This document shows positions 1 through 5,763 of a stretch of DNA of 6,202 nucleotides, piece after piece. The number at the start of each line of letters is the position of its first letter. The first letter of the stretch is position 1. This stretch comes from Syntrophobacteria bacterium (lineage in GTDB: Bacteria > Desulfobacterota > Syntrophobacteria > JARFUL01). The translations under genes were made by a program, and so were the position numbers. The stretch spans positions 1-6,202 of the forward strand of contig JARFUL010000037.1 of the NCBI GenBank assembly GCA_029289015.1, written 5' to 3'. A model generated the notes under the pieces. It did no database searches. It saw nothing but the letters and a program-made list of their open reading frames with translations, and was not told where the DNA came from.

Positions 1-83
1 CAAAAGACGCGGGCTTCGGGGTCGAGATATTATTGTGCACCAGCGAGAGAGAGCCCCTTGCCTATTCGGGGGGGCTTCTTTAG
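1..83 (+). CDS. C-terminus of a probable Nif3-family protein (5' end outside window)
   Basis: An open frame enters from the left edge (first full codon at 3) and stops at TAG 81-83, giving 26 residues. The piece reads roughly FGVEILL, then CTSEREPLAY, then a short Gly/Leu tail. This resembles the end of Nif3 / YqfO-YbgI proteins (dinuclear-metal hexameric family), which often finish with a hydrophobic beta strand, a Ser/Cys-rich turn and an E-x-x-P-[LF]-x-Y motif. The stop lies 23 bases before the next gene's start, as in an operon. From memory, Nif3 homologues commonly sit next to COG1579 zinc-ribbon genes, which supports the call. With only 26 residues visible, the family is inferred, but that this is the end of a coding gene is fairly likely. 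Confidence 0.5.
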   Translation, partial: KDAGFGVEILLCTSEREPLAYSGGLL

Positions 84-89
84 ATATGG

Positions 90-97
90 AAGGAGGT
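90..97 (+). promoter_or_regulatory. Strong Shine-Dalgarno site that sets a TTG start
   Basis: AAGGAGGT at 90-97 is an almost full anti-SD match. The in-frame TTG at 107 lies 9 bases beyond it, an ideal spacing. The other in-frame starts fit badly: GTG 35 and ATG 86 lie upstream of the site, and ATG 119 is 21 bases past it. The ribosome binding site therefore selects TTG 107. Confidence 0.8.
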
Positions 98-106
98 AAA
101 AAAAAC

Positions 107-817
107 TTGGAAAACCAGATGCGTCTTATCATTGAACTCCAGGGTATAGACGGCCAGATAAGGGAGCTTCAGGCTGAAATCGACCGGGAGCCTGACAGGC
201 TGAAAGAGCTCAGGGACGATATGGAGGCCAAGCAGGAGCTCCTGCATGAGACAGTGGGAGAGCTCAAGGCGATCAAGGCCGAGAGCAAGGACCTGGAACT
301 CTCCATCGAGGATTTGAGGTCCAGGCTCAAGGAGTCCAACGCGAGACTGACCAAGGTCAAGACCGAGCGGGAGGCCAAGGCGCTCCACAAGGAGATCGCA
401 GACACCGACGCGATGATAAAGGAGCGGGAAGCCAGGGTGGTGGAGCTCAAGGAGTCCATAGAGGGCCTCGCCCAGAAGGAGAAGGATACCACCGGGGCCG
501 TTGGCCAGGACAAAAAGGAGGTCGGCAAGGAGAAGAAGAGGCTGGACAAGGAGCGCAAGCACTACGACAAGCTCTTCTCCCAGCTGGCCAAGCAGCGCGA
601 AAAGCTGGCCTCCAAGCTGGACCCGGAGCTGAGAACCCGCTACGACTTCCTCCTGACACGCAGGGACGGGGTCGCGGTGGCCACGGTGAAGGAGGGGGTC
701 TGCCTCCAGTGCTACATGAACATACCGCCCCAGATGTTCATCATGCTCCAGCGGGCCATGAAGGTGGAGACCTGCCCCAACTGCGGCAGGCTCATCTACT
801 GGATAGGCCACGAGTAA
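107..817 (+). CDS. Coiled-coil C4-type zinc-ribbon protein (COG1579 / CT398 / FlgZ-like)
   Basis: A protein of 236 residues from the TTG start at 107. Residues of about 5-190 are rich in E, K, R and L with heptad-like leucines (IRELQAEID, LKELRDDME, RLKESNARL), as expected for a long antiparallel coiled-coil hairpin. The C-terminus holds a four-cysteine zinc ribbon: C199-x2-C202 (CLQC) and C223-x2-C226 (CPNC), about 20 residues apart. This is the architecture of the COG1579 family, which includes chlamydial CT398 and Helicobacter HP0958/FlgZ. Those homologues have been linked to sigma54/flagellar regulation and RNA or nucleic-acid binding, but no general function is established. A role here is inferred only from position: it is the first complete gene of a cluster leading to an RNase HI-like gene and rnpB. 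The stop at 815-817 is 30 bases before the next ATG. The family call is secure; the biological role is not. Confidence 0.9.
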   Translation: MENQMRLIIELQGIDGQIRELQAEIDREPDRLKELRDDMEAKQELLHETVGELKAIKAESKDLELSIEDLRSRLKESNARLTKVKTEREAKALHKEIADTDAMIKEREARVVELKESIEGLAQKEKDTTGAVGQDKKEVGKEKKRLDKERKHYDKLFSQLAKQREKLASKLDPELRTRYDFLLTRRDGVAVATVKEGVCLQCYMNIPPQMFIMLQRAMKVETCPNCGRLIYWIGHE

Positions 818-847
818 CGGGGTATCTATGCATACAAGGCGCAGGCC

Positions 848-1279
848 ATGCCCAGACGCATAGGGGGAGAGCTCTTTGCCGACGGCGCGTCCAGGGGCAA
901 CCCCGGCCACTCGGGCGCGGGCGCGGTGCTCCTGGAGGGTTCCGGAAAATCCGCGAGCCGGTACAGCGCCTACCTGGGCCAGGCCACCAACAACCAGGCC
1001 GAGTACCGGGCCCTGATCCTCGGGCTGGAGGAGGCCCTGGGCCTGGGCTGGGACTGGGTGAAGGTGCGGTTGGATTCGGAGCTGGTGGTAAACCAGCTCA
1101 ATGGCTCCTACCGGGTGAAGAGCCCCGGCCTGAAACCGCTCTTTCAGAAGGCCAGCGGGCTTCTCAAACGCTTTTCCCACTTCGAGGTGGTCCACATTCC
1201 CAGGGAGGAGAACACCGAGGCCGACAGCCTGGCCAACCGGGCCATAGACGAGGCCTTGAAAAAGCCCTATAATAGATAA
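848..1279 (+). CDS. RNase HI-family protein (YpdQ/RVT_3-type ribonuclease H fold)
   Basis: A 143-residue protein with the RNase H fold. The acidic metal-binding residues are all present: D12 in LFADGASRGNPG, E52 in NNQAEYRAL, D76 in RLDSELVVNQ and D126 in NTEADSLAN. The VHIPREEN segment just before D126 is typical of the family. Known relatives degrade the RNA strand of RNA-DNA hybrids with two metal ions; bacterial RVT_3 / YpdQ-type members are less well characterised than E. coli RnhA, and the basic handle region of RnhA is not obvious here. The ATG at 848 is preceded by a modest AAGGCG at 836-841. There is no usable upstream start, because the frame is closed by the previous gene's TAA at 815. 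Its final codons also form a promoter for rnpB, and the stop codon ends one or two bases before the RNA starts. Activity is likely, since no active-site residue is missing, but specificity cannot be read from sequence. Confidence 0.92.
   Translation: MPRRIGGELFADGASRGNPGHSGAGAVLLEGSGKSASRYSAYLGQATNNQAEYRALILGLEEALGLGWDWVKVRLDSELVVNQLNGSYRVKSPGLKPLFQKASGLLKRFSHFEVVHIPREENTEADSLANRAIDEALKKPYNR
1245..1273 (+). promoter_or_regulatory. Sigma70-type promoter of rnpB inside the RNase HI gene
   Basis: The -35 element is TAGACG at 1245-1250 (4 of 6 to TTGACA). A spacer of exactly 17 bases follows, then a perfect TATAAT -10 at 1268-1273. The expected start at about +1 = 1280-1281 coincides with the first base of RNase P RNA helix P1 (G1281). 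All of it lies in the last 12 codons of the RNase HI gene; the TATAAT comes from the Tyr-Asn codons near the end. The exact match between predicted start and RNA 5' end is strong internal support. Confidence 0.8.
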
Positions 1280-1280
1280 A

Positions 1281-1634
1281 GGGGAGTAGGCCAGGCGGTC
1301 GCCGGTCCAAACGGGCCGGAGGAAAGTCCGGGCTCCAAAGGGCAGGGTGCTGGGTAACTCCCAGTGGGGGCGACCCTAAGGAAAGTGCCACAGAAAAGAA
1401 CCGCCCCTTTTCCAGGGGTAAGGGTGAAAAGGTGAGGTAAGAGCTCACCGGCCCGCCGGGTGACCGGGGGGCGCAGGGCAAACCCCACCCGGAGCAAGGC
1501 CAAATAGGGAGGCGCTCGAGGGCTGCCCGCCCGAGCCTCCGGGTAGGCCGCTAGAGGCCCGGGGCGACCCGGGTCCCAGATGAATGGCTGCCGCCTCTTT
1601 TGGGGAACAGAACCCGGCTTACGGCCTGCTCCCC
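1281..1634 (+). ncRNA. rnpB: RNase P RNA, bacterial class A
   Basis: This is the catalytic RNA of RNase P, which removes the 5' leader of pre-tRNAs. All the hallmark blocks are present. The P4 region GGAGGAAAGUCCGGGCUCC is at 1318-1336. GGGCAGGGUGC follows at 1340-1350. The segment AGGGUGAAAAGGUGAGGUAA is at 1420-1440. CCGGAGCAAGGCCAAAUAGG is at 1489-1508, and the GGU that contacts the tRNA CCA end is within GGGUAGGCC at 1541-1549. The 3' core comprises AGAUGAAUGGCUG from 1578 and ACAGAACCCGGCUUA from 1607. The ends are set by helix P1: 1281-1292 pairs with 1623-1634 over 12 base pairs with one G-U. P2 forms from 1294-1300 with 1586-1592. P3 is a single 7-bp hairpin (1302-1308 with 1313-1319, loop AAAC), much shorter than in E. 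coli, and P12 is also short (1404-1408 with 1414-1418). Length is about 354 nt, within the usual range. Confidence 0.97.
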
Positions 1635-1646
1635 TTTTCTTTTTCT
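1602..1646 (+). terminator. Probable intrinsic terminator overlapping the rnpB 3' end
   Basis: GGGGAACAG at 1602-1610 can pair with CTGCTCCCC at 1626-1634 (9 positions, one A-C mismatch). A small CCG/CGG stem can form inside the loop. The hairpin is followed directly by a T-rich run, TTTTCTTTTTCT, at 1635-1646. This is the layout of a Rho-independent terminator, although two C bases interrupt the T run. The 3' arm is the same strand that forms P1 in the mature RNA. Read-through into icd remains possible. Confidence 0.5.
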
Positions 1647-1663
1647 CCATGAGCCGCATCTCG

Positions 1664-1668
1664 GGGGT
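1664..1668 (+). promoter_or_regulatory. Shine-Dalgarno site deciding the icd start
   Basis: GGGGT at 1664-1668 (within CGGGGGTC) lies 10 bases before ATG 1679. The in-frame ATG at 1649 has only a pyrimidine run before it, and an ATG at 1580 lies inside the RNase P RNA core, so 1679 is the best supported start. Confidence 0.6.
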
Positions 1669-1678
1669 CAAGCTGAAC

Positions 1679-2905
<1,227 letters not shown>

Positions 2906-2920
2906 CAAAGATGGAGTGGT

Positions 2921-3682
2921 ATGAGACTCTCCCTCAACAGCCTCCGCCCGGTTCTCGAAGGAGCCCTGGACCTCGTGTTCGGCTCCCTGTGCCTTCTCTG
3001 CTCGGGCCCTGCTCCCCTGGGATCAGGAGGGCTCTGCCCCCGCTGCCGCGGCGAGATGGCTCCCCTGGCCGGGGGGTTGTGCCCCTGCTGCCACGGTTCT
3101 TCAGAGCCCGAAGAAGGGGAGCTTTGCCGCGCGTGCCGCGCTTCTCCGCCCCCCTTTGACCTGGCCCGGTCCTACACCGCGTACCTGGGCGCGGCCAGGG
3201 AGATGGTGCTGGCCTTCAAGTACCGGCGAAGGCCGGGGCTGGCCCGCGCGATGGCCGGCCTCATGGCCCCCTGGGCCGCCGGGGTGCTGGCCGAAGCGGG
3301 CGGCTTCGACGTGCTGGTGCCCGTGCCGCTGCACCCTAAAAGGCTCAGGGAGCGGGGCTACAACCAGGCCGCGCTGCTGGCCAGGAGGCTCGCTGGCGCG
3401 CTCAGGATGCCGGTGGATTACACCGGCCTCACCAGGGTGAAACCCACCGCGCCCCAGACCGGCCTCGAGGTTGACGCGAGGTTCAAGAACGTGAAGCGCG
3501 CGTTCAGGCTCCTCGGGGAAGAGCAGTTTGCCTCAAAGAGAATCGCGCTTGTGGACGACGTGCTCACCTCCGGAGCCACCGCGGCAGAGTGCGCGAAGAC
3601 TCTGAAGCTGGGCCGCGCGCAAAGGGTCGTGGTGCTCACCTTCGCGGGGGCGCTGGGGACCGGCCCGGATGACAAGACATGA
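2921..3682 (+). CDS. comF: ComF-family protein (zinc fingers plus phosphoribosyltransferase-like domain)
   Basis: A 253-residue protein of the ComF / GntX family. The N-terminus carries two candidate zinc-binding modules: C24-x2-C27 with C39-x2-C42, and C54-x2-C57 with C69-x2-C72. The central family signature VPVPLHPKRLRERGYNQA begins near residue 130. A type I phosphoribosyltransferase PRPP loop, IALVDDVLTSGAT, occupies 208-220. In naturally competent bacteria ComF acts inside the cell in handling imported single-stranded DNA; in non-competent bacteria its job is unclear, and enzymatic phosphoribosyl transfer has not been established for the family as far as I know. No other competence gene is in the window. 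The ATG at 2921 has a close GGAG at 2913-2916 and follows the icd stop by 15 bases. The stop TGA is 25 bases before the preferred start of the next gene. Confidence 0.9.
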   Translation: MRLSLNSLRPVLEGALDLVFGSLCLLCSGPAPLGSGGLCPRCRGEMAPLAGGLCPCCHGSSEPEEGELCRACRASPPPFDLARSYTAYLGAAREMVLAFKYRRRPGLARAMAGLMAPWAAGVLAEAGGFDVLVPVPLHPKRLRERGYNQAALLARRLAGALRMPVDYTGLTRVKPTAPQTGLEVDARFKNVKRAFRLLGEEQFASKRIALVDDVLTSGATAAECAKTLKLGRAQRVVVLTFAGALGTGPDDKT

Positions 3683-3696
3683 ACCCCTTTTTCGGC

Positions 3697-3703
3697 AAAG
3701 GTG
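3697..3703 (+). promoter_or_regulatory. Shine-Dalgarno-like site deciding the start of the fusion gene
   Basis: AAAGGTG at 3697-3703 sits 4 bases before ATG 3708. The earlier in-frame ATG 3669 lies inside comF, has no purine-rich site, and would add 13 residues (Arg/Gln-rich) not expected ahead of the first beta strand of a nitrilase domain. ATG 3708 gives MVKVGLLQFD, a typical nitrilase N-terminus. Confidence 0.65.
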
Positions 3704-3707
3704 CCAG

Positions 3708-4982
3708 ATGGTCAAGGTAGGGCTACTCCAGTTCGACGTGGCCGCGGGCGAGGTGGCCCGGAACCTCGCTGTGGTGGAAGAGGGGGTGAGAAGGCTCGCG
3801 AGCCGGGGCGCAAGCCTTGTGGTGCTTCCTGAGATGTTCTCCACCGGGTTTCACTACGGGGACCTTCCAGCACTGGCCCGGGAGTACTTTGGACAGACCC
3901 TGGGGACCCTCGAGCGCCTCGGCCGGGAGACCGGCGCGCTCATAGCGGGTTCTCTGCCCGAGCCAGCGGAAGAGGGTGTCTACAACACGCTCTACCTGGT
4001 GGGGGCCGGGGATGTCATCGCGTCCGCGAGAAAGGTCCACCTCTTCCGGCTCCACGGAGAGCACCGCCACTTTGCCGCGGGCGACAGGGCTATAACCGCG
4101 GACACCAAACTGGGCAAGCTGGGGCTCATGGTCTGCTACGACCTCAGGTTCCCGGAGCTGGCCAGAACCCTGGCCCTTTCGGGCGCGTGGCTCATCATCG
4201 TGCCCGCGCAGTGGCCGCTGGCCAGGGTGGAGCACTACCTCCTTCTGTGCCGGGCGAGGGCGCTGGAGAACCAGCTCTTCCTGGTCGCGGCCAACCGCTC
4301 GGGAAAGGACGAGAAGATCGAGTACTGCGGCTCCTCCCTGGTGGTCTCGCCCACCGGCAATATCGAGGCCCAGGCCGCGCGGGGCGACGAGGACCTCCTG
4401 GTGGAGATAGACCCGGCCAGGGTCCGGGAGTTCCGCGACCAGATGGACTGCCTGGGCGACAGGAGGCCCGAGGTCTACGCGAAACATCTGGGCGAAAAAC
4501 AGGGCCGGGTGCTCGGCCGGGCTGAAGCCGCGAAGGTCACGGCCGAAGCGAGGGCGAGGGGCCTCAAGGTGGTCTTTACCAACGGCTGCTTCGACATCCT
4601 CCACGCGGGCCACGTCAGCTACCTGGGTGAAGCGGCCGGGCTGGGGGACATCCTGGTGGTGGGGTTGAACTCCGACAGCTCGGCCAGGGGCCTCAAGGGC
4701 GAGGGCAGACCCATCGTGCCCCAGGAAGAGAGGGCCGCGCTCCTCGCGTCCCTCAGGTCGGTGGACCTGGTCACCATCTTCGACGAGCCGGACCCCTTGA
4801 AGCTCATAAAGGAGCTGAGACCCGACATTCTGGTCAAGGGTGCGGACTGGGCCCCAGACGAGATAGTGGGGGCAGACGAGGTAAAATCGTGGGGCGGAAG
4901 GGTGGCCTCCGTCCCGCTCACCGAGGGGCTCTCCACCACGAAAATAATAACGCGGGCCGGCTCCCTGAAGAGACCCAAGTAG
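3708..4982 (+). CDS. rfaE2: Fusion: nitrilase-superfamily amidase + RfaE2-type heptose-1-phosphate adenylyltransferase
   Basis: One uninterrupted 424-residue frame with two complete domains. Residues 1-257 are a carbon-nitrogen hydrolase. The catalytic triad is E42 (VVLPEMFSTG), K109 (ARKVHLF) and C143 (MVCYDLRFPEL), with the auxiliary E118 in GEHRHF. The PAQWP segment followed by CRARALENQ resembles omega-amidase / YafV-MtnU and Nit1-like metabolite-repair amidases. The domain closes with the usual DRRPEVY. After a linker of about 10 residues, residues 270-418 form a nucleotidyltransferase. It shows FTNGCFDILHAGH (HxGH at H299-H302), VVGLNSD, LKGEGRPIV, PDILVKGADW and GLSTTKII. These are signatures of RfaE2/HldE-C, which makes ADP-heptose from D-glycero-beta-D-manno-heptose 1-phosphate and ATP for LPS core. 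In E. coli HldE this domain is fused to a sugar kinase; here an amidase takes that place. A GTG at 4509 (V268) could allow an internal start, but no clear ribosome site precedes it. The domain calls are strong; any functional coupling is inference. Confidence 0.93.
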   Translation: MVKVGLLQFDVAAGEVARNLAVVEEGVRRLASRGASLVVLPEMFSTGFHYGDLPALAREYFGQTLGTLERLGRETGALIAGSLPEPAEEGVYNTLYLVGAGDVIASARKVHLFRLHGEHRHFAAGDRAITADTKLGKLGLMVCYDLRFPELARTLALSGAWLIIVPAQWPLARVEHYLLLCRARALENQLFLVAANRSGKDEKIEYCGSSLVVSPTGNIEAQAARGDEDLLVEIDPARVREFRDQMDCLGDRRPEVYAKHLGEKQGRVLGRAEAAKVTAEARARGLKVVFTNGCFDILHAGHVSYLGEAAGLGDILVVGLNSDSSARGLKGEGRPIVPQEERAALLASLRSVDLVTIFDEPDPLKLIKELRPDILVKGADWAPDEIVGADEVKSWGGRVASVPLTEGLSTTKIITRAGSLKRPK

Positions 4983-4990
4983 CCCCGCGA

Positions 4991-5029
4991 GAGCCCGGCC
5001 TGGCGGTGGTATGCCCCTTCCCCGGGCTC
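4991..5029 (+). repeat. Inverted repeat just after the fusion gene
   Basis: GAGCCCGG at 4991-4998 is the exact reverse complement of CCGGGCTC at 5022-5029, an 8-bp stem with a 23-base loop starting 9 bases after the stop codon. There is no T run downstream, so it is not a canonical intrinsic terminator. It may protect the mRNA 3' end or pause polymerase. Confidence 0.4.
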
Positions 5030-5047
5030 CCTGATCTCCCGCAGCAC

Positions 5048-5072
5048 AAAAAAAGGCCGGCTCATGCCGGCC
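5048..5072 (-). terminator. Intrinsic terminator of the small RPLG-protein gene
   Basis: GGCCGGC at 5055-5061 and GCCGGCC at 5066-5072 form a perfect 7-bp GC stem with a 4-base loop. On the minus strand the stem is followed at once by seven T (A run at 5048-5054 on the plus strand). On the plus strand no T run follows, so it works for minus-strand transcription, ending the transcript about 100 bases after the stop codon at 5175-5177. Confidence 0.85.
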
Positions 5073-5092
5073 ACGCTGCAAAACGGATCGTG

Positions 5093-5168
5093 GGTGAGAA
5101 ATGAACGGGTCTAACGGTTCCGGCCTATCGGGGTATGACCGATGGGAGGCTCCGGCACACCCGTCACC
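5093..5168. repeat. Long imperfect hairpin in the convergent intergenic region
   Basis: Nested complementary segments occur in order. GGTG 5093-5096 pairs with CACC 5165-5168, and ACGGG 5105-5109 with CCCGT 5160-5164. Inside these, a CCG/CGG step and GCCT/AGGC lead to ATCGG/CCGAT closing a GGTATGA loop. Unpaired segments separate the steps. As it is not followed by a T run on either strand it does not look like a simple terminator; on the minus strand it would lie in the 3' UTR between the stop codon and the terminator at 5072-5048. No known RNA family was recognised. Confidence 0.45.
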
Positions 5169-5174
5169 ATACCT

Positions 5175-5477
5175 TTAAAGGTGGCCAAGGGGACGCGTAA
5201 AGGTGAACCTCGCGGGGCTCTTCACGAATTTCTCCGCGGTCTGGTCCGTGTTGCCGCCCGCTGCCGCGAAGGGCGCGGTGATGATGAAGAGCACGATGCC
5301 CCCTAGTGTGGCTACAATCCCCAGGGGACGTATAAGCGCGAAGTCAACGATCATGGCCCCCGCGTTTGTATCTTCGTCGGGGTTCTTCGTCTGGGCCATT
5401 ACCGGGGCCGCTGCGCCCACCAGCAGGAACACGGCCACCACCATCAAAACGAGCGATCTCTTCTTAAAGCGTGACAT
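5175..5477 (-). CDS. Small exported/membrane protein with two RPLG motifs, function unknown
   Basis: A 100-residue protein. The N-terminus is a clear signal peptide: basic SRFKKR, a hydrophobic core of about residues 9-23, and a probable cleavage after A28 (VMA before Gln29). The mature part is about 72 residues with one hydrophobic segment (about 52-73), rich in Gly and Ile, likely to cross or insert into the membrane. The motif RPLG occurs twice, at 50-53 just before this segment and at 95-98 close to the C-terminus. The patterns VDFALIRPLG and PARFTFTRPLG recall a family of about 90-100-residue exported proteins in proteobacteria, sometimes loosely labelled multidrug transporter without evidence; I know of no assigned function. 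The start is well supported: AAGGGGGT (5491-5484) lies 6 bases before ATG 5477. It is a single-gene unit with its own terminator downstream, convergent with the plus-strand operon. Confidence 0.87.
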   Translation of the reverse strand: MSRFKKRSLVLMVVAVFLLVGAAAPVMAQTKNPDEDTNAGAMIVDFALIRPLGIVATLGGIVLFIITAPFAAAGGNTDQTAEKFVKSPARFTFTRPLGHL

Positions 5478-5483
5478 CTCAGT

Positions 5484-5491
5484 ACCCCCTT
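5484..5491 (-). promoter_or_regulatory. Strong Shine-Dalgarno site of the small exported-protein gene
   Basis: On the minus strand AAGGGGGT runs from 5491 to 5484, with a 6-base spacer to the ATG at 5477-5475. This confirms both the strand and the start of the short gene. Confidence 0.75.
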
Positions 5492-5557
5492 CTATCTACA
5501 ACTCCTTGTTGTCAAGATAAGGACAGCAAGTTCAAAATCACGTAAAATACCTCCTCA

Positions 5558-5585
5558 ATTGTATCAACTTGAAACAGATATGCAA
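5558..5585 (-). promoter_or_regulatory. Candidate promoter for the small exported-protein gene
   Basis: On the minus strand TTGCAT (5585-5580) is followed after 16 bases by TACAAT (5563-5558), 5 of 6 to the -10 consensus; the -35 match is weak (3 of 6). Transcription would begin near 5551, giving a leader of about 70 bases before the ATG at 5477. The AT-rich setting raises the chance of a fortuitous match. Confidence 0.4.
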
Positions 5586-5713
5586 GCATAATCTTATATT
5601 TGAATTACTTACAATAGATCAGGAAAAAATTATCGGTATAAAAGACGGGCCGGTGCCGGTTCAGTCGGTAAATTTCGGGCCGCGCCACGGGCTCTGTTTT
5701 AATAATGTCATTC

Positions 5714-5741
5714 ACTCAATCTAACTCGATAAAGACTCAAT
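5714..5741. repeat. Three phased heptamers ACTC[A/G]AT
   Basis: ACTCAAT at 5714-5720, ACTCGAT at 5724-5730 and ACTCAAT at 5735-5741 are spaced 10 and 11 bases, one DNA helical turn each. This is the arrangement of binding sites for a protein contacting one face of the DNA. An overlapping inverted pair, TCTAAC (5720-5725) and GTTAGA (5742-5747), also spans it. Confidence 0.35.
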
Positions 5742-5750
5742 GTTAGACCA

Positions 5751-5763
5751 TACCGAAACGGTA
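5751..5763. repeat. Perfect short inverted repeat TACCG-AAA-CGGTA
   Basis: A 5-bp exact inverted repeat with a 3-base centre, lying between the phased heptamers and further AT palindromes. Its size suits a dimeric-regulator half-site pair, but it is short enough to be chance. Confidence 0.3.

Noticed and set aside
80..1195. Minus-strand open frame of 371 codons opposite the zinc-ribbon and RNase HI genes
   Set aside because: It runs antisense across two recognised genes and the gap between them, with low-complexity Leu/Gly/Val composition and no motif; it is a shadow of GC-rich coding DNA.
1580..1678. Extended N-terminus of Icd from ATG 1580
   Set aside because: This ATG lies in the conserved 3' core of RNase P RNA; the extra 33 residues are encoded by rnpB and its T-rich tail and have no counterpart in known Icd N-termini.
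3723..5081. Minus-strand open frame of 452 codons opposite the fusion gene
   Set aside because: It is antisense to a gene with two clearly recognised enzyme domains, is rich in Arg, Gly, Pro and Val as expected from GC-rich third positions of the sense strand, and shows no family motif or ribosome site.
5080..5165. Resemblance to a cyclic-di-GMP-I (GEMM) riboswitch on the plus strand
   Set aside because: Short stretches such as ACGGGTCTAA and GGGGTATGACCGATGG look similar to parts of that family, but the conserved GCAAAGC core is not intact and no plus-strand gene follows for it to control.
5510..5515. Consensus TTGACA on the minus strand upstream of the small gene
   Set aside because: The base composition 17 bases downstream is GAAGGG, not a -10 element, and the nearest TAGATA is only 11 bases away; it is also too close to the start codon.
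5203..5520. Plus-strand open frame of 105 codons
   Set aside because: It is antisense to the small exported-protein gene, which has a strong ribosome site, signal peptide and terminator; the plus-strand frame has none of these.
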